From Roseburia zhanii (GTDB lineage: Bacteria; Bacillota; Clostridia; Lachnospirales; Lachnospiraceae), in contig NZ_JACOPH010000002.1 of NCBI RefSeq assembly GCF_014287635.1, positions 124,001 through 188,000 on the forward strand: a DNA stretch of 64,000 bases, in the 5' to 3' direction. This document shows, in pieces, positions 54,769 through 64,000 of the stretch. The position numbers and the translations under genes were made by a program. The notes below the pieces were generated by a model. It saw only the letters and a program-made list of their open reading frames with translations, made no database searches and was not told where the DNA came from. Position 1 is the first letter of the stretch. Each line of letters begins with the position of its first letter.

Positions 54769-55396
54769 CTTTTCTCACCTTTCTTATAAATTCTTCTATT
54801 TTTTGTCTGCTCTTTTTTCCATCTTCTTCTACGCTGCTGCTGACATCAACAACATCCGGATGAAAATATCTGATCCCGGTTCTGACATTTTCTGCATCTA
54901 AGCCGCCTGCAAGGATCAGTTTCTTTCCTTTAGAAAGTGCCCTCACACGACTGCTGCATACTTCCCAGTCAAATGGCTTCCCACCGCCATATCCGGCTCC
55001 ATCTGCCACGTAACCTTCTATCGATTCCCGATTTCCTGCAAATAATTCTTCTAATGTATCTGTGTCAGAAATATTGACTGCCCGCCAGATTGGTAGTGCT
55101 GTCATCTCTTTTACTTCTGTTTTTAATGTTCCATGTACCTGTAAAATGTCAAAACCAAGTGTTTCGATTTCTTTGACAAAAGCAGGTTCCAGACTGACCG
55201 TCACCGCAACTTTTTTTATATCTGCTGATAAATGTGCGGCTATTTCTGCCGCTTTTTTTAAGCTGACATTCCGTCTGCTTTTTTCATAAAATACAAAGCC
55301 TGCATAATCGGCTCCTGCTTCATTTAAAAAATCTGCATCTTCTATCCTTGTAAGCCCGCAGATCTTAACTTTTGGTCTGTTTACAGTTTTTTCCAT
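54758..55396 (-). CDS. trpF: phosphoribosylanthranilate isomerase
   Basis: 212 residues from the ATG at 55396; the open frame runs to 55468 but that part lies inside trpC. Motifs are VKICGLTR near the start and VHGTLKTEV in the middle, and a phosphate-binding [13 protein letters not shown] segment near the end. It overlaps trpC by 16 bases and trpB by 11. Confidence 0.93.
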   Translation of the reverse strand: MEKTVNRPKVKICGLTRIEDADFLNEAGADYAGFVFYEKSRRNVSLKKAAEIAAHLSADIKKVAVTVSLEPAFVKEIETLGFDILQVHGTLKTEVKEMTALPIWRAVNISDTDTLEELFAGNRESIEGYVADGAGYGGGKPFDWEVCSSRVRALSKGKKLILAGGLDAENVRTGIRYFHPDVVDVSSSVEEDGKKSRQKIEEFIRKVRKDEQ

Positions 55397-56154
55397 CTTT
55401 CTGCTAACTCCTTTGGATGTTCTGCCTCCATGAATGCCCTGCCGATCAAAAATGCATCTACATGACACTCTTTTAAGAATAATACATCTTCATCGGTAAC
55501 AATTCCGCTTTCTGCCACAAATACTTTATCGCCAGGAACCATCGCCGACAAACGTTTCGTTGTATCTAACCGTATCGTAAAGTCCCTTAGATCGCGGTTA
55601 TTGACACCAATGATCTTTATATCCGCCTTTAATGCACGTTCCATCTCTCTTTCATCATGAACTTCAACTAAAGCATCTAAGCCTAATTCCGTCGAAAGCT
55701 GGTAAAAATCTTTTAACATCACATCGTCTAAAATTGCAGCGATCAAAAGGATTGCATCTGCCTGTATGGCTTTTGCCTCGTAAAACTGGTATTCATCGAT
55801 CATAAAATCTTTTCTTAAGATCGGCAGTTTCGTCTGTTTACGGATCGTCCTTAAATAATCGATGTTTCCTAAAAAGTGATCTTCCTCTGTCAGACAGGAG
55901 ATTGCATCCACAGAAGCATTGTATTCTTCCATCCGCTCTGTCAGATTGATCTTGCTTGTGATCTTTCCAAGGCTCGGTGATGCCTGCTTAAACTCTCCAA
56001 TGATCGATATCTGATCTTTTTTTAAAGCATCATAAAAACTACTTCCGATCTTGACCTGTTCTTCCGCCATACGTCTGATCTCATCTGGTGATGTCTTATT
56101 TTTGTGTTCTTTCAGACGGATTTTTTTATCTTCTACAATCTGGTCTAATATCAT
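55381..56154 (-). CDS. trpC: indole-3-glycerol phosphate synthase
   Basis: 257 residues. Typical motifs are EFKQASPSLGKI near 52, LRKDFMIDEYQ near 108, and IGVNNRDLRDF near 175. It makes indole-3-glycerol phosphate by ring closure. It starts 27 bp after trpG. Confidence 0.96.
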   Translation of the reverse strand: MILDQIVEDKKIRLKEHKNKTSPDEIRRMAEEQVKIGSSFYDALKKDQISIIGEFKQASPSLGKITSKINLTERMEEYNASVDAISCLTEEDHFLGNIDYLRTIRKQTKLPILRKDFMIDEYQFYEAKAIQADAILLIAAILDDVMLKDFYQLSTELGLDALVEVHDEREMERALKADIKIIGVNNRDLRDFTIRLDTTKRLSAMVPGDKVFVAESGIVTDEDVLFLKECHVDAFLIGRAFMEAEHPKELAERWKKL

Positions 56155-56181
56155 ATTGTTCTCCTTATTTACTACTGTATC

Positions 56182-56760
56182 TTAACGCCTGCCTTCTGTA
56201 TTTGATATAAAATTATCAATGATCCGTTTTCCATGTTCGGTATAAATGGATTCCGGATGAAACTGTAAGCCGTATACCGGATATTCTTTATGCTGCATTG
56301 CCATAATCTCTCCATCGTCTGTAACTGCTGTCACACGTAAGCAGTCCGGCAGTCCTTCCTGTTGTACGGCAAGTGAATGATACCTTGCCACTTTGATCGG
56401 TGAATCGATCCCTTCAAATAATCCGGTTCCATCATGGGTGATTTCTGACTGTTTTCCGTGAAACAGTGCTTTTGCATAAGATACGATACCGCCGAATGCT
56501 TCTCCAATACACTGATGTCCTAAGCAGATACCAAGCATCGGGACTTTATCGTAAAATTCCTTCACAACTTCCATACAGATGCCTGCCTCTTTCGGACTTT
56601 TCGGTCCCGGCGATAAGATGATCTTTTCCGGCTGTAATTCCTTGATCTCCTCTATTGTGATCTTATCATTACGGATGACTTTGATATCATTGCAAAAAAC
56701 ACCGATATACTGGTACAGATTATAAGTAAATGAATCGTAATTATCTATTAATAAGATCAT
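56182..56760 (-). CDS. trpG: anthranilate synthase component II (glutamine amidotransferase)
   Basis: 192 residues, class I glutaminase. It has nucleophile Cys in GICLGHQCIGEAFGG near 78 and the HPES motif near 170. It feeds ammonia to TrpE and may also serve PabB. The start overlaps the trpE stop by four bases. Confidence 0.96.
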   Translation of the reverse strand: MILLIDNYDSFTYNLYQYIGVFCNDIKVIRNDKITIEEIKELQPEKIILSPGPKSPKEAGICMEVVKEFYDKVPMLGICLGHQCIGEAFGGIVSYAKALFHGKQSEITHDGTGLFEGIDSPIKVARYHSLAVQQEGLPDCLRVTAVTDDGEIMAMQHKEYPVYGLQFHPESIYTEHGKRIIDNFISNTEGRR

Positions 56761-58166
56761 AAGTTTTCCTCCTCGACTAATGTCTTTGCAAGTGCCATGA
56801 CTTTATTGCAGCATTCCTGATATTCAGACTCCGGTACGGAATCTGCAACAATTCCGGCTCCTGCCTGTAGATATACCCGGTCTTTTTTCTTGATCATTGT
56901 ACGGATCGTAATACAAAAATCCATATCTCCGTTAAAATCAATATATCCTGTTGCACCGCCATAAAGCCCGCGCCTTACGGTTTCTAATTCATCAATGATC
57001 TCCATTGCCCGAATCTTTGGCGCCCCGCTTAAGGTTCCTGCCGGCAGGAAAGATGCAACAAGATCAAGTGGATGTGAACTGCCGTTTTTCCTTCCTTCTA
57101 CTGTCGATACGATATGCATGACGTGTGAAAATTTCCGGACTCCCATAAATTCAGTCACTTTTACAGTACCGAATTTTGCGATACGTCCCATATCATTTCT
57201 TGCTAAATCGACTAACATAACATGTTCTGCACGTTCTTTTTCATCCGCTAAAAGTTCTGCTTTTAATGCTTCATCTTCCGCATCATCTTTACCTCTCTTA
57301 CGTGTTCCTGCGATCGGACAGGTAAATACTCTGTCGTCCTGCTTTTTCACGAGCATTTCCGGTGAACTTCCGACCACTTCAAACTCTCCATAATTAAAAT
57401 AATATAGATATGGTGACGGGTTTAATTCCCGAAGTTCTTTATATAATTCAAAACCGCTCTGTTTCGTTTCGATTGTCCATCTCTGGGATAATACGGTCTG
57501 GAAAATGTGTCCTTCTTTGATATAGTTTTTGATCTTTAACACTTTTGCTTTATATTCTTCTAAGGTATCGGATTTCTTGATTACTTTTCCATCCTGACAA
57601 AAACGTGTTTTCTTTTCTTCATTTTTCTCTCTGACCTTTGCAATGATTCTTGCTGCCTTTTCTGCTGCTTTTTGCTTTCCTGCTTCATCATCTGATTCTA
57701 AGACCACAACGGTTAACGTTTCGGCAATATGATCTACAACGACAAATTCTTTCATCAACATCATCTGGATTGTTTCTATACCGATCTCATCTGGGTTATC
57801 ATCCGGTAATTCTTCGGAATATCTTACAAAATCATATCCTAAGTTACCTACCAGTCCGCCGGAAAATCCGGTATCTCCATCTTCCCGCCTGATCTCAAAA
57901 CTGCTGTAATATTCTTTTAACAGCTCAAGTGGATTGCCCTGTTGTGTTGTGATCGTTCCATCCTGATGAAGGATCTCTAGTGACTGTCCCCTCGATGTGA
58001 TGATTTCCTCCGGCAATGCTCCGAAAAATGTGAACCGGTCGTAATTCTTATCATAACTTTCTAACAGAAATCCTTTCTCTTTTCCTACCAGATTCTCATA
58101 CATACCGATTGCGGTTTCATTTACGATGCTGACTGTTTTCTTATAAACACGATATACTCTTTTCAT
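56757..58166 (-). CDS. trpE: anthranilate synthase component I
   Basis: 469 residues. Chorismate-binding motifs include FTCPIAGTRKRG near 288, VMLVDLARNDMGRIAKFG near 322, and ACLGAPKIRAMEII-type SGAPKIRAMEII near 387. It makes anthranilate from chorismate, the committed step. It has its own AGGAGGAAC site, 26 bp after the 195-bp repeat element. Confidence 0.95.
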   Translation of the reverse strand: MKRVYRVYKKTVSIVNETAIGMYENLVGKEKGFLLESYDKNYDRFTFFGALPEEIITSRGQSLEILHQDGTITTQQGNPLELLKEYYSSFEIRREDGDTGFSGGLVGNLGYDFVRYSEELPDDNPDEIGIETIQMMLMKEFVVVDHIAETLTVVVLESDDEAGKQKAAEKAARIIAKVREKNEEKKTRFCQDGKVIKKSDTLEEYKAKVLKIKNYIKEGHIFQTVLSQRWTIETKQSGFELYKELRELNPSPYLYYFNYGEFEVVGSSPEMLVKKQDDRVFTCPIAGTRKRGKDDAEDEALKAELLADEKERAEHVMLVDLARNDMGRIAKFGTVKVTEFMGVRKFSHVMHIVSTVEGRKNGSSHPLDLVASFLPAGTLSGAPKIRAMEIIDELETVRRGLYGGATGYIDFNGDMDFCITIRTMIKKKDRVYLQAGAGIVADSVPESEYQECCNKVMALAKTLVEEENL

Positions 58167-58193
58167 AATGTTCCTCCTTTATCTGTCCCGATA

Positions 58194-58388
58194 GTAACTA
58201 TTCAGAACCCCACCCATATATTTGCAAAACCGCACGATCAATCGTGCTTTACCGCTGCTTTGCAGCTATTTTGCTCATATATGGGGCGGCGGCTCTATTC
58301 GAACCACCTTGTGAATCATAAAAACTGCTACTTATATGCAAGCATGACGTATCAATTTTTATGATTCTAAGGGATTCTGAATAGTTAC
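58194..58388 (-). repeat. 195-bp cloverleaf element, copy 2 (in trp leader)
   Basis: The ends are perfect 14-bp inverted repeats, GTAACTATTCAGAA and TTCTGAATAGTTAC. The inner stems match copy 1 at 34249-34443. It lies between the T-box terminator and trpE, in the same orientation to trpE as copy 1 has to the LUD gene. Flanks TCCCGATA and TCCTGATA suggest an imperfect 8-bp target duplication. Confidence 0.92.
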
Positions 58389-58400
58389 TCCTGATAAATA

Positions 58401-58754
58401 AAAAACCGGACATTCTGAATTTCTTTTCAGAATGTCCGGGACGATTGTTCTCGTGGTGCCACCCAGTATTCACTATGAAGTGATGTATTATGATCCCTAT
58501 AAAAACAAAAAAACATTTTCCTGATCCGGAAAATGTCTGCCACCAATCTCATAGTCTTATTGATACGGAATTACTTCGATATCTCACCCTTGTAACGTAA
58601 GGAAAACGGCATCCGCTACTATCATTCGCTTTGCATCTCACAAACCCATTCCTGTAAAACTTTCCTGTTATCTTCCACCAGCCGATAACTCTCTGTGAGG
58701 ACTCTTTCTACAGTACTCTCTTTGATCATTGATTTTACTTATTCTCTTGAAATT
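58401..58754 (-). promoter_or_regulatory. T-box riboswitch, Trp specifier, leader of trp operon
   Basis: On the minus strand the stem I start AAGAGAGTACTGTAGAAAGAG is followed by a specifier loop GGAAUGGGU with codon UGG at 58646-58648. The motif TGGGTGGCACCACGA is at 58451-58465. A long terminator stem (CCGGACATTCTGAA / TTCAGAATGTCCGG, 58406-58439) is followed by TTTTTT. Confidence 0.9.
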
Positions 58755-58760
58755 ACGGTC

Positions 58761-58789
58761 AGTTTAGCATAGTAACGTGGCACTGTCAA
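58761..58789 (-). promoter_or_regulatory. SigA promoter of trp operon
   Basis: TTGACA (58784-58789), 17-bp spacer, TAAACT (58761-58766), directly before the T-box. Confidence 0.7.
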
Positions 58790-58832
58790 GGATTTTTTGA
58801 AATTTTTCCAAAAAATTTCTTATTCAAAAACG

Positions 58833-58866
58833 CAAAAAATCTGCTGTGAGAAACTCACAGCAGATC
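58833..58866 (-). terminator. terminator after rplS
   Basis: ATCTGCTGTGAG and CTCACAGCAGAT form a perfect 12-bp stem, followed by TTTTTTGCG on the minus strand. Confidence 0.92.
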
Positions 58867-58893
58867 CTTTCACCCGTTCGTAATAAGCATCAA

Positions 58894-59247
58894 TTATTTT
58901 ACTAATTCTTTAACCTTAGCAGCTTTTCCTGAACGTTCTCTTAAGTAGTTCAATTTTGCTCTTCTTACTTTACCAAGACGAACAATCTCTACTTTTTCTA
59001 CGTTTGGAGAGTGAAGTGGCCATGTCTTTTCAACACCAACACCGTTTGAGAATTTACGAACGGTAAATGTTGCACGGTTGCTTCCACCCTGTTTCTTTAA
59101 TACAACACCTTCAAATACCTGAATTCTTTCACGGTTTCCTTCTTTAATCTTACCGTAAACTTTTACAGTATCTCCTACGTGGAACTCCGGTACTTCAGCC
59201 TTTAACTGTTCTGCTTCAATGTTTTTGATGATTTCACTTGCGTTCAT
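58894..59247 (-). CDS. rplS: 50S ribosomal protein L19
   Basis: 117 residues from the ATG at 59247, preceded by AGGAGG; the open frame extends to 59304 but that part is leader. It has L19 motifs [24 protein letters not shown] and the C-terminal [17 protein letters not shown]. It contributes to the subunit interface. Confidence 0.97.
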   Translation of the reverse strand: MNASEIIKNIEAEQLKAEVPEFHVGDTVKVYGKIKEGNRERIQVFEGVVLKKQGGSNRATFTVRKFSNGVGVEKTWPLHSPNVEKVEIVRLGKVRRAKLNYLRERSGKAAKVKELVK

Positions 59248-59249
59248 TT

Positions 59250-59340
59250 TATTTCCTCCTATTTGTCCGATGTTCTTAATACATATCTTGTAGCAGAGGA
59301 CCATCGCATACTTTACACAACTATTGCATCATACCATAGA
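59250..59340 (-). promoter_or_regulatory. possible L19 autoregulatory leader
   Basis: The leader contains TGCGATGGTCCTCTGCTAC and, further on, GAACATCGGAC; CGATG pairs with CATCG. This resembles the L19 leader of Firmicutes, where the protein represses its own mRNA. The match is from memory and is not certain. Confidence 0.4.
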
Positions 59341-59362
59341 ATGTGTGAAGATGCAAGTATTT

Positions 59363-61858
59363 TTATTTAATCTTTAAGCGGAGCTTTCCCTTCTTATTGC
59401 TGCCATCTGTTGCGGCTGCGGTAATCGTAACATACTTTCCTTTTCCTGCTTTTTTTGCCTTTACGACACCTGTTTGCGTCACCGTTGCATACTTCGTATT
59501 TGAACTTATATATTTAAGTTTCTTATTGACTTTTTTTCCTGTAACTGCGATCTCTGTTTTTAACTGGATACTCTTTCCGGCTTTGATTGTCTTAGAAGCT
59601 GCGGATAATTTTACTTTCTTTACCGCATGTTTCATAATGGAGATCTTACAGCTTGTTTTGACATTGCTGCCATCCTGTGCAGTTGCTGTCAGTTTTACGG
59701 TATGACCTGCTCCGGCTTTCTTTAATACTAGTTCTCCCTTTTTATTGATAGATGCATATTTTTTATTATTAACTTCATATTTCACTGTCTGATCGCTGGC
59801 ATTTGCAGGTGTTACTTTGACTTTTAATTTTACCTTCTTTCCTACTGCCAACTTTTTCGACGGAAGTTCTATCTTTAATTTCTGTACAGAGGTCTTCGCC
59901 ACGCCTGTATGATCTGAAGATGGCTGATTTGTACTACCGGTAGTACTGCCTGAATCATGATTGTTCTGACTATTATTATCCTGACGGTTGTCCTTTGTAT
60001 TATTATCTTTTATATCATTGTCTTTGGCAGGATCATTCTTCGTATTATCATCCTTTGTATTATCGTCTTTGTTATCATTATCTTCATCAGGATCTGGAAC
60101 CCTATCAGCAATATAGTTTATTCTGATCATAGGAACAACACCTAGTGCGATGTCGGTCTCCTCACCATATTTTGTATCTACCGCTCCAGCCTTTGTGATA
60201 AGAGCATCCGTATTGTCATAATTCCCCTTGATCCCACGAAGCCAGAAATTTCCTTCGTCCGGCCAGACATCTTCTGGCAATTCTGTTGTCTTATAGTTCT
60301 GTATTCTCTGTTTTTTTGCATAATCTGTGAAAGAAACCGCTCTTTGGTCATACGCATCCGTATATTTACAGAATCCATATGATGGATTTAACATATCAGA
60401 AGAAAATGGAAGATATACCGCATCAGTTGTTATATCATTAGATACATTCATAAGCTCTGTCTGTTTGATATCTGCCTTTTCTTTTTCATCAAATGCCTGC
60501 TGATAGAAAGTTTCATTCAACCATTTACGGATGACGCTTGAAGACCACCGATAACTGCCATCCCATCTGTCATTTTCTCCTAAATCATATTCCTTACAGT
60601 CAATAGCATTCTGTGTCATCAGATACAGCGTTGTTCCATCATAGGAAAGTACTTTCCACTGAATTGGCTCCCATTTGTAATAAGTATAGGTATTTTCTGT
60701 ACCATATTCTAACACTCGTCTGTATTTTGTATTACCAACAACCGCATCGCCATTTTCATCATATACTGCATCCGTAATCTCTGCTGTTACATCTGCCACC
60801 TGTGTAGCCGGATAATTTCCAAAAGATATCGTATCCCAGATGCTATTGTGATTTGTCTTGCAATAATGTACCGGTGCCTTGAATGTCTGTGATGCTGCTG
60901 ACTGTTTCAAATGCATAACAGGTATAATACCAAGATTTGCACAACCAACAGCAGAACCTTCCAGATCAAATTTACCATTGATAATACCTGCTGCCTGGCT
61001 TAATGATTTTCCCGGTGTACGCAGCCACCAGTAGCTGCCCTTCTCTCTCGAATCGGCTGCAAATTCACTATAATGTGTTCCTTTGGAATAACTGTAATCG
61101 CTGGCAGCCGGATTTCTTGTCTGTGAAAATTCATTGGTGATCTGGCAAAAACCATATTTCGTATTTTGTACTTCTTCCTCTGATAAAATATAGATCTGGT
61201 CTGTTGTATTTTTACCACCATCGATGCTATATACAGAGTTTCTTGGATTGGTTACGTTTGTCTGTTTGATAAGCTTCTGTTCTTCCGCTGAAAACGCCTG
61301 CCCGATAAACTTTTCATTCAACCATTTCCGCAATGTAGAAGTTTCCCATGTTACTGAACTGTATTTGCTGCTATCATATTTCTGACAGTCAAGTGTCTGT
61401 TCTGCCATAACAAAAATATCATCATCACTGACTTCTAACACCTTCCATTTGACCGGTTCCCATTTAAAATATCTGTATCCTTCCCCTGACGGATAATTGA
61501 TTACACTTGTCGCATCGTCCCTGCTCATTCTACGATATGTCACTCCATCCACAACGGCATCGCCGGTTGTACTGTCATAATCAGCATTGATGATCGCATC
61601 GGTCAGTTCTGTTCCTGTGATCTGTGTCTGCGGATACATTCCAAATGTGATTGTATCATAATCTGTCGTATCTTCTCCTATACAAACATGCAGTGGATTT
61701 TTCGGCACAAAGGCTGCTGCCTGTGCGGATATGCCCGGCATTCCTAAAATACCAATACATCCTGCCATCATACATGTAAAAATCCTTTTACTCCATGACT
61801 TTATTTTTTTCTTCTGCTCCATCCTTTTTAATAACACCTCTTTTTTCCTTTCTGTCAA
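59363..61858 (-). CDS. secreted surface protein with two DUF6273 domains and Ig-like repeats
   Basis: Up to 831 residues. The start is uncertain: TTG at 61858 follows GAAGGA, while an ATG at 61825 would give a cleaner signal peptide ending in ISAQAAA. Two DUF6273 domains (about 50-330 and 335-590) share WEPxxWKVL, CxxYD and S-x-x-RKWLNExF motifs. A linker of Asp, Asn and Lys repeats (about 597-650) follows, then two Ig-like (Big-type) domains to the end. Extracellular; function unknown. No sortase motif. It is two bases after the lipoprotein gene. Confidence 0.8.
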   Translation of the reverse strand: MTERKKEVLLKRMEQKKKIKSWSKRIFTCMMAGCIGILGMPGISAQAAAFVPKNPLHVCIGEDTTDYDTITFGMYPQTQITGTELTDAIINADYDSTTGDAVVDGVTYRRMSRDDATSVINYPSGEGYRYFKWEPVKWKVLEVSDDDIFVMAEQTLDCQKYDSSKYSSVTWETSTLRKWLNEKFIGQAFSAEEQKLIKQTNVTNPRNSVYSIDGGKNTTDQIYILSEEEVQNTKYGFCQITNEFSQTRNPAASDYSYSKGTHYSEFAADSREKGSYWWLRTPGKSLSQAAGIINGKFDLEGSAVGCANLGIIPVMHLKQSAASQTFKAPVHYCKTNHNSIWDTISFGNYPATQVADVTAEITDAVYDENGDAVVGNTKYRRVLEYGTENTYTYYKWEPIQWKVLSYDGTTLYLMTQNAIDCKEYDLGENDRWDGSYRWSSSVIRKWLNETFYQQAFDEKEKADIKQTELMNVSNDITTDAVYLPFSSDMLNPSYGFCKYTDAYDQRAVSFTDYAKKQRIQNYKTTELPEDVWPDEGNFWLRGIKGNYDNTDALITKAGAVDTKYGEETDIALGVVPMIRINYIADRVPDPDEDNDNKDDNTKDDNTKNDPAKDNDIKDNNTKDNRQDNNSQNNHDSGSTTGSTNQPSSDHTGVAKTSVQKLKIELPSKKLAVGKKVKLKVKVTPANASDQTVKYEVNNKKYASINKKGELVLKKAGAGHTVKLTATAQDGSNVKTSCKISIMKHAVKKVKLSAASKTIKAGKSIQLKTEIAVTGKKVNKKLKYISSNTKYATVTQTGVVKAKKAGKGKYVTITAAATDGSNKKGKLRLKIK

Positions 61859-61860
61859 TC

Positions 61861-63024
61861 TTATTTCATTCCTTCTAATACTTCTATGATTTTTTCAGTG
61901 GAATAAGCTTCATCCCACTGGTATCCCTCTTTGGCTTTATCGGTATCATAAATTGCCCTAAGATCCTGTTCATATTCTTCTTTTGATACTTTTGTTCCAT
62001 TCCAGCTGTATTCATATAATGGTTCTCCATTTTCATCTAGTGCATCTCCCATTTCCGATGCAAACCAGTATTCACCATTACCGATCAGTGTCAGCACACC
62101 ATCTTTGATACTGTAAACATTATCATAATAATAACCCATCAATCCTTCTGAATTACATAGAAGATTTTCTTTTTCAATATAAGTAAAATATAATCTGCCT
62201 AACTGTGTTTCCTGAATCCTGCCATTATAAAAATTGAGGATCCGGCATCCGGCTGCCTCACAGTTCCCGATCTCAACAACTTCCGGTACATCATCTGCAT
62301 CTAAATAGATCAAATCATATTCCTGTCCCTCATCGGCTGTATGCGTCCTGATATGATCGATATATGCCTGCTGCCAGCCTTCCATGGACTTACTACTGCT
62401 GCCGCTATTTGCAGTATCCACTGCACCGATAAACTGCTTGACGGAATCTACGGTCATTTCTGTCAATGCCGCATTGGTTTCCTTAGAAAGTTCTTTTTCT
62501 AATGTAAATTGTCCAGATGCATTTCCTTTGTAAATACGTGCCTCCAAAAATTTATCATCATTTTCCGGCTGATAACTGCAAATGGTAATGATATCAGCTG
62601 CTCCATCTCCATCATAATCCGGAAAAGAAACTGCCTCGACTGCATAAAACTGATCATTTTTCCGTCGGTTGTCTGACTCCATGCCTTCTAATTCAGCAAT
62701 TTCCGTTCCCTGCTGTTCGATCGTAAAAATAACATCTCCCTGTTTTTCTGCCGGTGCATAGGAACTGAATGACACCTTGCCCAATGGTGCTAATTCTACA
62801 TCAAATGACTGTTCGCTGATCTTATTTCCACGCATTGCCGTTTCTGTTTCCTGTAATACCGTTTCTGTGTCAGTCTGGCTGGTATCTGTTTCACCAGTGA
62901 CAGGTTCGGTGCTCTCTGCCGCATCATTTATCAGCACAGCCTGATCTGTACTCTGCCCACATCCTGCTGCAAACAGGCAGATGCTTCCAACAGCTAAAGC
63001 ACTTTTTATCCTTTGTCCTCTCAT
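61861..63024 (-). CDS. lipoprotein of unknown function with Asp-rich repeat segment
   Basis: 387 residues with lipobox FAAGC (Cys22) and a Thr/Glu/Ser-rich linker to about 65. Near residue 130 FPDYDGDGAADIITI resembles a calcium-binding FG-GAP/VCBS loop, and YLDADDVPEVVEIG later repeats the theme. No enzyme motif is seen. It is immediately followed by the DUF6273 protein gene, so they are probably co-expressed at the surface. Confidence 0.72.
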   Translation of the reverse strand: MRGQRIKSALAVGSICLFAAGCGQSTDQAVLINDAAESTEPVTGETDTSQTDTETVLQETETAMRGNKISEQSFDVELAPLGKVSFSSYAPAEKQGDVIFTIEQQGTEIAELEGMESDNRRKNDQFYAVEAVSFPDYDGDGAADIITICSYQPENDDKFLEARIYKGNASGQFTLEKELSKETNAALTEMTVDSVKQFIGAVDTANSGSSSKSMEGWQQAYIDHIRTHTADEGQEYDLIYLDADDVPEVVEIGNCEAAGCRILNFYNGRIQETQLGRLYFTYIEKENLLCNSEGLMGYYYDNVYSIKDGVLTLIGNGEYWFASEMGDALDENGEPLYEYSWNGTKVSKEEYEQDLRAIYDTDKAKEGYQWDEAYSTEKIIEVLEGMK

Positions 63025-63047
63025 TTTAACTCTCCCTTGTGTCTTTG

Positions 63048-63956
63048 CTATTTCTGCATCTGTATATCAATCTTCTGATAAGGGATCTCAATCTTATGCT
63101 CATCAAATGCAAGTTTGATATTCTCGGTCAGCCTCCATTTTGCCTCCCAGTAATCTTCTGTCTTTACCCAGATACGAAGTCCTAATGTCACTTCACTGGC
63201 ACCTAATTCTGACACGAATACCTTGATTTCCTCATCTTTTAAACCTGCTGTATCACTATCTGCTACATTATAGAGCACTTCTTTTGCAAGACGCAGATCT
63301 GCTTCGTATGCAATGCCTACCTGTAAAGCAAGCTGGCGTTTATCACTATGGGTAACATTCGTCAAACTGCTGTTTGCCAATGTACCATTCGGGATCACAA
63401 TGGTTCTCTGATCGACCGTTAAAAGTTTTGTATAGAAGATAGAAATTTCTGCAACCGTTCCCTCATTGCCATGTGTATCTTCTTTGATATAATCGCCTAC
63501 TTTAAACGGCTTTAATAATAAGATCAGCACTCCTCCTGCAAAATTAGACAAACTGCCCTGCAATGCAAGACCGACTGTCAGTCCGGCAGAACCTACCACC
63601 GCCACAACAGATGCTGTCGTAATACCAAACAGTGTCAAGATCAGTACGATCAGTATAAAATACAAAATGTATTTCAGCAGCGCATCTAAGAACTGTCTTG
63701 CTCCTAGATCTGCATCTGATTTTTCTAACCAGCGTTTTAAGATTTTTCTTGCAAGTTTGATCACTTTTGTACCGATAAAGTAAATAACGGCTGCTAATAA
63801 AATTTCTAATGCAAATCCTAAGATTCCGGGTAAAAGGCTCTCAAGCCACTGACGAATCATGCTAGGATTCGTATCTTTTATCTTTTCTGCTGCTGCGCTA
63901 ACATCTTCTAATGTAACTGCCTCTGTGGTAACATCCGTAATATCCTGTATTCCCAT
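63048..63956 (-). CDS. mscS: small-conductance mechanosensitive channel MscS
   Basis: 302 residues from the ATG at 63956, six bases after GGAGG. It has three membrane helices; the pore helix is GSAGLTVGLALQGSLSNFAG near 132, followed by the MscS beta domain (KPFKVGDYIK, then VDQRTIVIPNGTLANS) and a C-terminal domain. It opens on hypo-osmotic shock. It is close to the right edge but complete. Confidence 0.93.
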   Translation of the reverse strand: MGIQDITDVTTEAVTLEDVSAAAEKIKDTNPSMIRQWLESLLPGILGFALEILLAAVIYFIGTKVIKLARKILKRWLEKSDADLGARQFLDALLKYILYFILIVLILTLFGITTASVVAVVGSAGLTVGLALQGSLSNFAGGVLILLLKPFKVGDYIKEDTHGNEGTVAEISIFYTKLLTVDQRTIVIPNGTLANSSLTNVTHSDKRQLALQVGIAYEADLRLAKEVLYNVADSDTAGLKDEEIKVFVSELGASEVTLGLRIWVKTEDYWEAKWRLTENIKLAFDEHKIEIPYQKIDIQMQK

Positions 63957-64000
63957 TGATAACCTCCAAGCCTGTTGTTGTATAGTATACATATTAACAT

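Overview
The window is ordinary chromosome from a low-GC, endospore-forming anaerobic Firmicute, most likely a Lachnospiraceae member of the Roseburia/Agathobacter type. This rests on the spoIIGA-sigE-sigG and spoIVA sporulation genes, T-box leaders, a Clostridia-style division cluster, DUF6273 and DUF1540 proteins, and maltodextrin ABC genes. There is no sign of prophage, CRISPR or conjugative element. Genus-level placement is inference. Almost everything is on the minus strand.

Layout: 1-2800 is a tryptophan-type ABC importer (ATPase cut by the left edge, permease, lipoprotein) behind a T-box. 2799-4917 holds two CobW-type metal GTPases, one fused to a DUF1980-like domain. 4918-5873 is gene-free and holds two giant palindromes. 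5874-8217 holds dapF, an AraC regulator and a small coiled-coil gene. 8305-12329 is the sporulation sigma block (sigG, a beta-CASP metallo-beta-lactamase gene, sigE, spoIIGA). 12514-24296 is the division/cell-wall cluster from mraZ to ftsZ, with two class B PBPs. 24508-28169 holds a Spo0E-like protein, a DUF1540 protein, thrS with a T-box, and a SEC-C protein. 28484-34209 holds a small membrane protein, a GldA/GldFG-like ABC system with a DUF4340 partner, and an ABC exporter. 34476-44197 holds a LUD protein, acylphosphatase, argS, a purine salvage trio, spoIVA, an L,D-transpeptidase and pyruvate kinase. 44410-50179 is a maltodextrin uptake operon with its LacI regulator and malQ. Then come a CLC channel, the trp operon (order E-G-C-F-B-A-D) behind a Trp T-box, rplS, a large DUF6273 surface protein, a lipoprotein and MscS.

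How genes connect: both the Trp importer and the trp biosynthetic operon sit behind T-boxes whose specifier reads UGG, so uptake and synthesis should answer to the same uncharged tRNA. The sigE operon has a Spo0A-type promoter with a 21-bp spacer, and spoIVA has a textbook SigE promoter, so the sporulation cascade can be read from sequence.

The most interesting signals are outside genes. A 195-bp cloverleaf-like element with 14-bp terminal inverted repeats occurs twice, each time in the same orientation just before the ribosome binding site of the downstream gene, with one covarying pair and wobble-preserving changes. A second family of very long palindromes occurs twice in inverted orientation between dapF and the GTPase genes. 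A third multi-arm structure sits between trpX and its permease gene. Separately, a perfect 23-bp tandem duplication shifts the frame of a division PBP gene and cuts off a repetitive tail of about 115 residues.
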